Shown: piece by piece, positions 30,522-33,790 of the stretch
How positions within the stretch are numbered: the first letter of the stretch is position 1
Layout: each line of letters opens with the position of its first letter
Assembly: GCF_000485595.1 (NCBI RefSeq)
Contig: NW_014577811.1
Location: forward strand, 122,182 to 155,971
Direction of reading: 5' to 3'
Source: Priapulus caudatus
Taxonomy: Eukaryota > Priapulida > Priapulimorpha > Priapulimorphida > Priapulidae
DNA length: 33,790 nucleotides
Translations under genes and position numbers: made by a program
The notes under the pieces: model-generated
What the model was told of the DNA's origin: nothing
Databases searched by the model: none
What the model saw: the letters and a program-made list of their open reading frames with translations, nothing else

Positions 30522-33248
30522 ACTGCTACTGCTACTACTACTATATCGACCAAGGTGGGCATGATGCTTCCTTGAGTCGGGAAATCTGTGCGTGCGTGCA
30601 TGCATGTATTTATGTATTAAATAGGTTATATAATGTATGTATGTATATATTTATTTATTTATTTATTCAGGGTGAATAATAACATACGGTGTGGTGCTGA
30701 ACATCTCTTGAGGAACACTTGTTGGAATGGTCTCTGTGTCAACGATGAGCTTTTTGGCTTGTAGGTGTCTATGGATATCCTCAGTGCTCATCTTGTGAGG
30801 CTTGGCCCGCTGTACAGGGGATTTAGTAGTCGACTGACCTATAAGATAAAGATTTCCTGTAGAGTAACATGTTAGCAAGAGTTAGTAAAACGGTGTGTCA
30901 CCATGCATTATTTCGTGTCATGAGCCTACAGCGCCATCTATCGTGAAAAAGTAAGCCAGTATACATTAAAATGTGGCAGTTTATTAGAGTAAAATGGCAA
31001 CACATGGCGTGTATAGAAAGAGGGCAGAAGGAACTAGACTAGCAGCGATGGTGGGGAGAAATACACTGGTACCAAGGGAGCAGTACACTACATACAGTTT
31101 TAAGATTTTAACAGTTTCGGGTGATGGTCATGTTTAGAAAACAGAAACTGTCCAAGCACTAATGCACTAATGCACTGGAGGAGTTTCAAAACTGGGAAAC
31201 TAAACCAGAAGTTACCATGGCAGGAATTCACAGTGCACTGCTTCACTAAACCGTGGTACACATATTATTTTATGTATGCAGAACTGAGGGTTTCTGGTTC
31301 GCATAATTTCGACAGATGAACGTTTATTGTATTTGGCAGGTATACTGGCTTGTGGGTAAAGATCAAGTTCCAACCAAACTCGCTATATGTGGGTAGTTTG
31401 TAACGAGGAAATTTGATAACTTTTAAATAGATAAAACGTGGCTGGTTTGCAAATTAGCCATCATAAACCTACCAGGTTGGGTGGATGACTTGCTGCTTGA
31501 TTTAGGTTTTTTCTTATGTGGTTCTCCCGTCTTTCCACTTGAAAGTTTACCCTGAAGAAAAATGACAAGTAGAGTATATAAATTGTACAAAAAACTTTAA
31601 CCAATGGAGATTCCAACACTGTGTAAGCATGACTTATATTACTATCACATGTATGTATAAAAATCGGAAAGACAACTTATCTAATGGAGATTAAACACCT
31701 TGTGAGTACCTATATTTCGGTCACATGTAGATTGTTTTTACCTTACCCCGGGTTTCGAAAGGCCAGGATAACCTAGAGCAGCCAGTGCTGCCATTGGATC
31801 AGTTGTGCCGAGAGGAGGAGCCAAAGAATGTGATATCGACAATGTCTTTTTCCTGTAAATATGAAAATTCTATTCATGATCACCTCTACTATAGAGTTAA
31901 TCCACAAGTTCACCACTACTTGAGATGAAAGACGATTTATCGAATTCTGACACCTATATGCATATATAGCAAGTGACAAATATTGCGTTGTAATACAGCT
32001 TAGGTGAGATTAAAGAATATACTCTCAGGAAAAATTATTCTAACATTGCCGGAACCCTACTCTAGTGGATCACAACATGTAACTCCAGCACAATATTATC
32101 ACTACAGAAAGATTCTGCTGCTAAGTGAGTGGCTTGTACCAGTATGGGGTCGTTTACCTTTTTGCAACCTTTGTGCCTTTCTCGGGCTCGCTTGAACTTG
32201 ATGCAGTATCATCAGACTCACTACTGGAATCTCCTACTTTCTCGTACTGGAGCAACCGGTCCAGCAGGAAGCTGAAACCACACCGTATTAATTATAATAC
32301 CAATTAATGAGAAATGTTAACGATTTAAAAAAACAAACCCAAATAGAACCTAAAAGATATTTGCACATCAAGTGGTGAAATGTTGAATTAGGTTTATTGA
32401 CTACATTACTATATTATTTTGATACATTCCGTTTAATTCCTGATATGTTAATATACCTCTTATCTCGTGATATTCGTAATAGTCGTCGCTGGGACTTTCT
32501 CATTTCTTCTTGAAAGGATTCATTTTCCTAGATTAAATAAACAAAAGATAAAATAATGATATAATAATGTAATAAACTAACGTAAGTTGTTTGACTACAC
32601 CAACATTAGACCAACCAAAGACCTGCTATATTTCTATCTACAATTTGACATGAGACCATCATAGTAACGAACCTGTCACGCCTATTATTGCTGAGTAATA
32701 ATAATATTATTAAATTTGATAGCAATGAAAGAAATCAATTCACAAAATTTCAAGATGGCTAAGTATTACTAATGCAGATGGGGTCGTTGTCATATCAGGT
32801 ACTACAGATATGTACCTGAGGTAGTTTTAGGTTGTTTAGTATTAATAATTATGTTTATATTTTTATATGAGGTATGTTTAGGGTTAGGGTACACTTCTGT
32901 AGTACAAGTCTGGTACACTTTGTGTATACATATATGTAACTCGGATACATATCTGTAGTACCTGATACGACAACGACCCCTTCAGCAGTACTAATCAGGT
33001 CAAATTGATTGCCATCGCTAAGAAAACGTGACATAACGATATTCTTATTACTGATTAGGTATGACATACATAATACATGTACCATAATGTAGACAGAAAA
33101 AATAATATGCATCTATGGATGATTAATATGACATTTAAACTGTCTGTCTTTGAATGTAGATTTAACTTACATACACCAGAAATTTCAGCTTTTGCTTGAG
33201 AACCTTGTATTTCTGTTTGTAGTTGATATCTGATTGTTGATCATCCAT
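29672..33248 (-). CDS. INO80E: INO80 complex subunit E
   Basis: INO80E is a metazoan accessory subunit of the nuclear INO80 chromatin-remodelling complex. Coding exons, in gene order: 33171-33248, 32457-32527, 32158-32271, 31747-31852, 31473-31551, 30688-30838, 29672-29750. They total 678 bp, or 225 residues plus stop, close to the roughly 244 residues of the human protein. The N-terminal block (NYKQKYKVLKQKLKFLVYE, FQEEMRKSQRRLLRISRDKS, FLLDRLLQYEKV; residues about 8-63) is the conserved INO80E coiled coil. A Ser/Glu-rich stretch follows, then a Lys/Ser-rich basic region. The C-terminus has VPQEMFS and an acidic tail ending LIIDIPE, as in vertebrate INO80E. All introns are GT-AG and all junction phases agree. 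The ATG at 33248 follows an acceptor at 33255, so a 5'UTR exon lies further right. Confidence 0.94.
30481..30540. repeat. (CTG)n trinucleotide repeat in INO80E intron 6
   Basis: About 14 CTG-type units followed by CTA units. It lies in the intron between the last two coding exons and yields poly-Ser, poly-Leu or poly-Cys frames that are not genes. Confidence 0.9.
30662..30667 (-). terminator. AATAAA polyadenylation-like motif overlapping an alternative stop
   Basis: On the minus strand the in-frame TAA reached by retaining the last intron of INO80E overlaps AATAAA inside a short TTTA repeat. It could support a shorter transcript with a different C-terminus. Confidence 0.35.
30688..30838 (-). 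CDS. INO80E: INO80E coding exon 6
   Basis: Encodes GQSTTKSPVQRAKPHKMS, then EDIHRHLQAKK and TIPTSVPQEMFSTT. The donor CC/GTATGT (phase 2) joins to exon 7 and restores the IDIPE tail. If the donor is skipped, the frame adds VIIHPE and stops at 30663. Confidence 0.9.
31473..31551 (-). CDS. INO80E: INO80E coding exon 5
   Basis: Encodes GKLSSGKTGEPHKKK and a serine-rich end. It is basic and low in complexity. Acceptor TTCTTCAG, donor CTG/GTAGGT, phase 1. Confidence 0.85.
31747..31852 (-). CDS. INO80E: INO80E coding exon 4
   Basis: Encodes KKTLSISHSLAPPLG, then DPMAALAALGYPGLSKPG. Acceptor ATTTACAG, donor GGG/GTAAGG, phase 0. Confidence 0.88.
32158..32271 (-). CDS. INO80E: INO80E coding exon 3
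   Basis: Encodes SFLLDRLLQYEKVGDSSSE, then a Ser/Asp/Glu-rich acidic run and KGTKVAK. Acceptor GTTTCAG, donor AAAAAG/GTAAAC, phase 2. Confidence 0.94.
32457..32527 (-). CDS. INO80E: INO80E coding exon 2
   Basis: Encodes ENESFQEEMRKSQRRLL and RISRDK, the coiled-coil core. Acceptor AATCTAG, donor AGAG/GTATAT, phase 2. Confidence 0.94.
32774..32986. mobile_element. Mutator-like MITE in INO80E intron 1
   Basis: 213 bp. Left end GCAGATGGGGTCGTTGTC, right end GACAACGACCCCTTCAGC, then CAGGTACTACAGATATGTA in inverted arrangement. 9-bp flanks ATTACTAAT and AGTACTAAT match at 8 of 9. Core contains TTTAGGGTTAGGG. Confidence 0.78.
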
Positions 33249-33254
33249 TGTTTC
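33171..33254 (-). CDS. INO80E: INO80E first coding exon (CDS from 33248)
   Basis: Six 5'UTR bases, then MDDQQSDINYKQKYK and KLKFLVY. Acceptor CTCTTGCAG, donor TAT/GTAAGT, phase 0. Confidence 0.93.
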
Positions 33255-33790
33255 CTGCAAGAGAAAGGAATAAGCAGACATTTACAAATGGGAAATTTAT
33301 AGCAATAATTCTATATTTTGTATGAATGCAAACACTGTAACATACTCTAACCTGGTCTGACCGGGCTGCTCTTCCCTGCAGCTAATAATAACCCTGCTAT
33401 ACTGGCTTACATTATCATACATATCCATGCACGTATGACTAGCGAATCATTGAGATTGAATTTACAGACTAGGCAGTAATCAAGTCAAGTCCACTTTTCG
33501 CATGATACATTTACACAGTACTGGGAGACAGCTTCGCCTATATTTGAAAGACTACTACTACCACCAGGAGTAAGATAATATAGGAATCTATATTATCCTA
33601 TCTATATCTATAGGAATCCTATATTATCTTACTCCTGCAGATAATATATAATAGATAATATATCAGCTACACTTTCGCACCCACCTAATCTCTATGCATT
33701 GCAGACACATGTGCATTGCAGGTTGGCAGGCAACAATTATGATTAGAAGCGTGCCATCCATGGGCTGCCCGTGTTTTTGCTTACCCACAC
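33255..33790. other. upstream region or 5' intron of INO80E
   Basis: The acceptor at 33255 implies a non-coding first exon further right. Apart from the foldback at 33565-33637, nothing assignable was seen. Confidence 0.5.
33565..33637. repeat. short foldback with CAGGAGTAAGATAATATAGG ends
   Basis: 73 bp hairpin upstream of the first coding exon of INO80E. Its ends resemble the CAGGAGTGAATAA foldbacks. It may lie in a 5' intron or the promoter region. Confidence 0.6.

Noticed and set aside
30307-30679. Poly-Leu, poly-Cys and poly-Ser frames
   Set aside because: All come from the CTG trinucleotide repeat in an INO80E intron.
1-33790. tRNA genes, rRNA, CRISPR arrays
   Set aside because: No cloverleaf with A/B boxes, no rRNA core motifs and no regularly spaced identical repeats with unique spacers were seen by eye. 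Systematic searches such as tRNAscan could not be run.

Overview
This is a window from an animal nuclear genome, most likely an invertebrate. The two host genes are spliced, with short phase-consistent introns, and encode a Piwi-clade Argonaute and the metazoan chromatin-remodelling subunit INO80E. The rest is dense with non-autonomous DNA transposons, microsatellites and foldbacks. I cannot name the species.

Left (1-4906, minus strand): the 5' half of a piwi gene. Eight coding exons are assigned, from an RG-rich N-terminus through the N domain, linker and PAZ domain. The gene runs off the left edge before the MID and PIWI domains. All exon phases join correctly, and one intron appears to use a GC donor.

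2907-17135: a head-to-tail tandem duplication of about 7.1 kb. Each copy carries piwi coding exons 1 and 2, the upstream region and the same set of transposons. The distal copy (9986-17135) therefore holds a second piwi 5' cassette. Its first exon reads as a clean GRARG-type repeat, while the copy joined to the gene body has three 1-base indels that scramble that repeat. The left breakpoint lies inside a hAT-like MITE.

17136-29671: about 12.5 kb without a recognisable host gene. It holds foldback and MITE families (several with exact or near-exact target-site duplications), a diverged tandem array of about 590 bp units, a probable solo LTR, satellites and microsatellites.

Right (29672-33248, minus strand): a complete seven-exon INO80E gene, with the conserved coiled-coil start and the acidic C-terminus ending in IDIPE. 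Its exon 6 can also be read through to a stop overlapping an AATAAA motif.

No prokaryotic features, CRISPR arrays, rRNA genes or convincing tRNA genes were seen. The most notable result is the duplicated piwi 5' end embedded in transposon-rich DNA.
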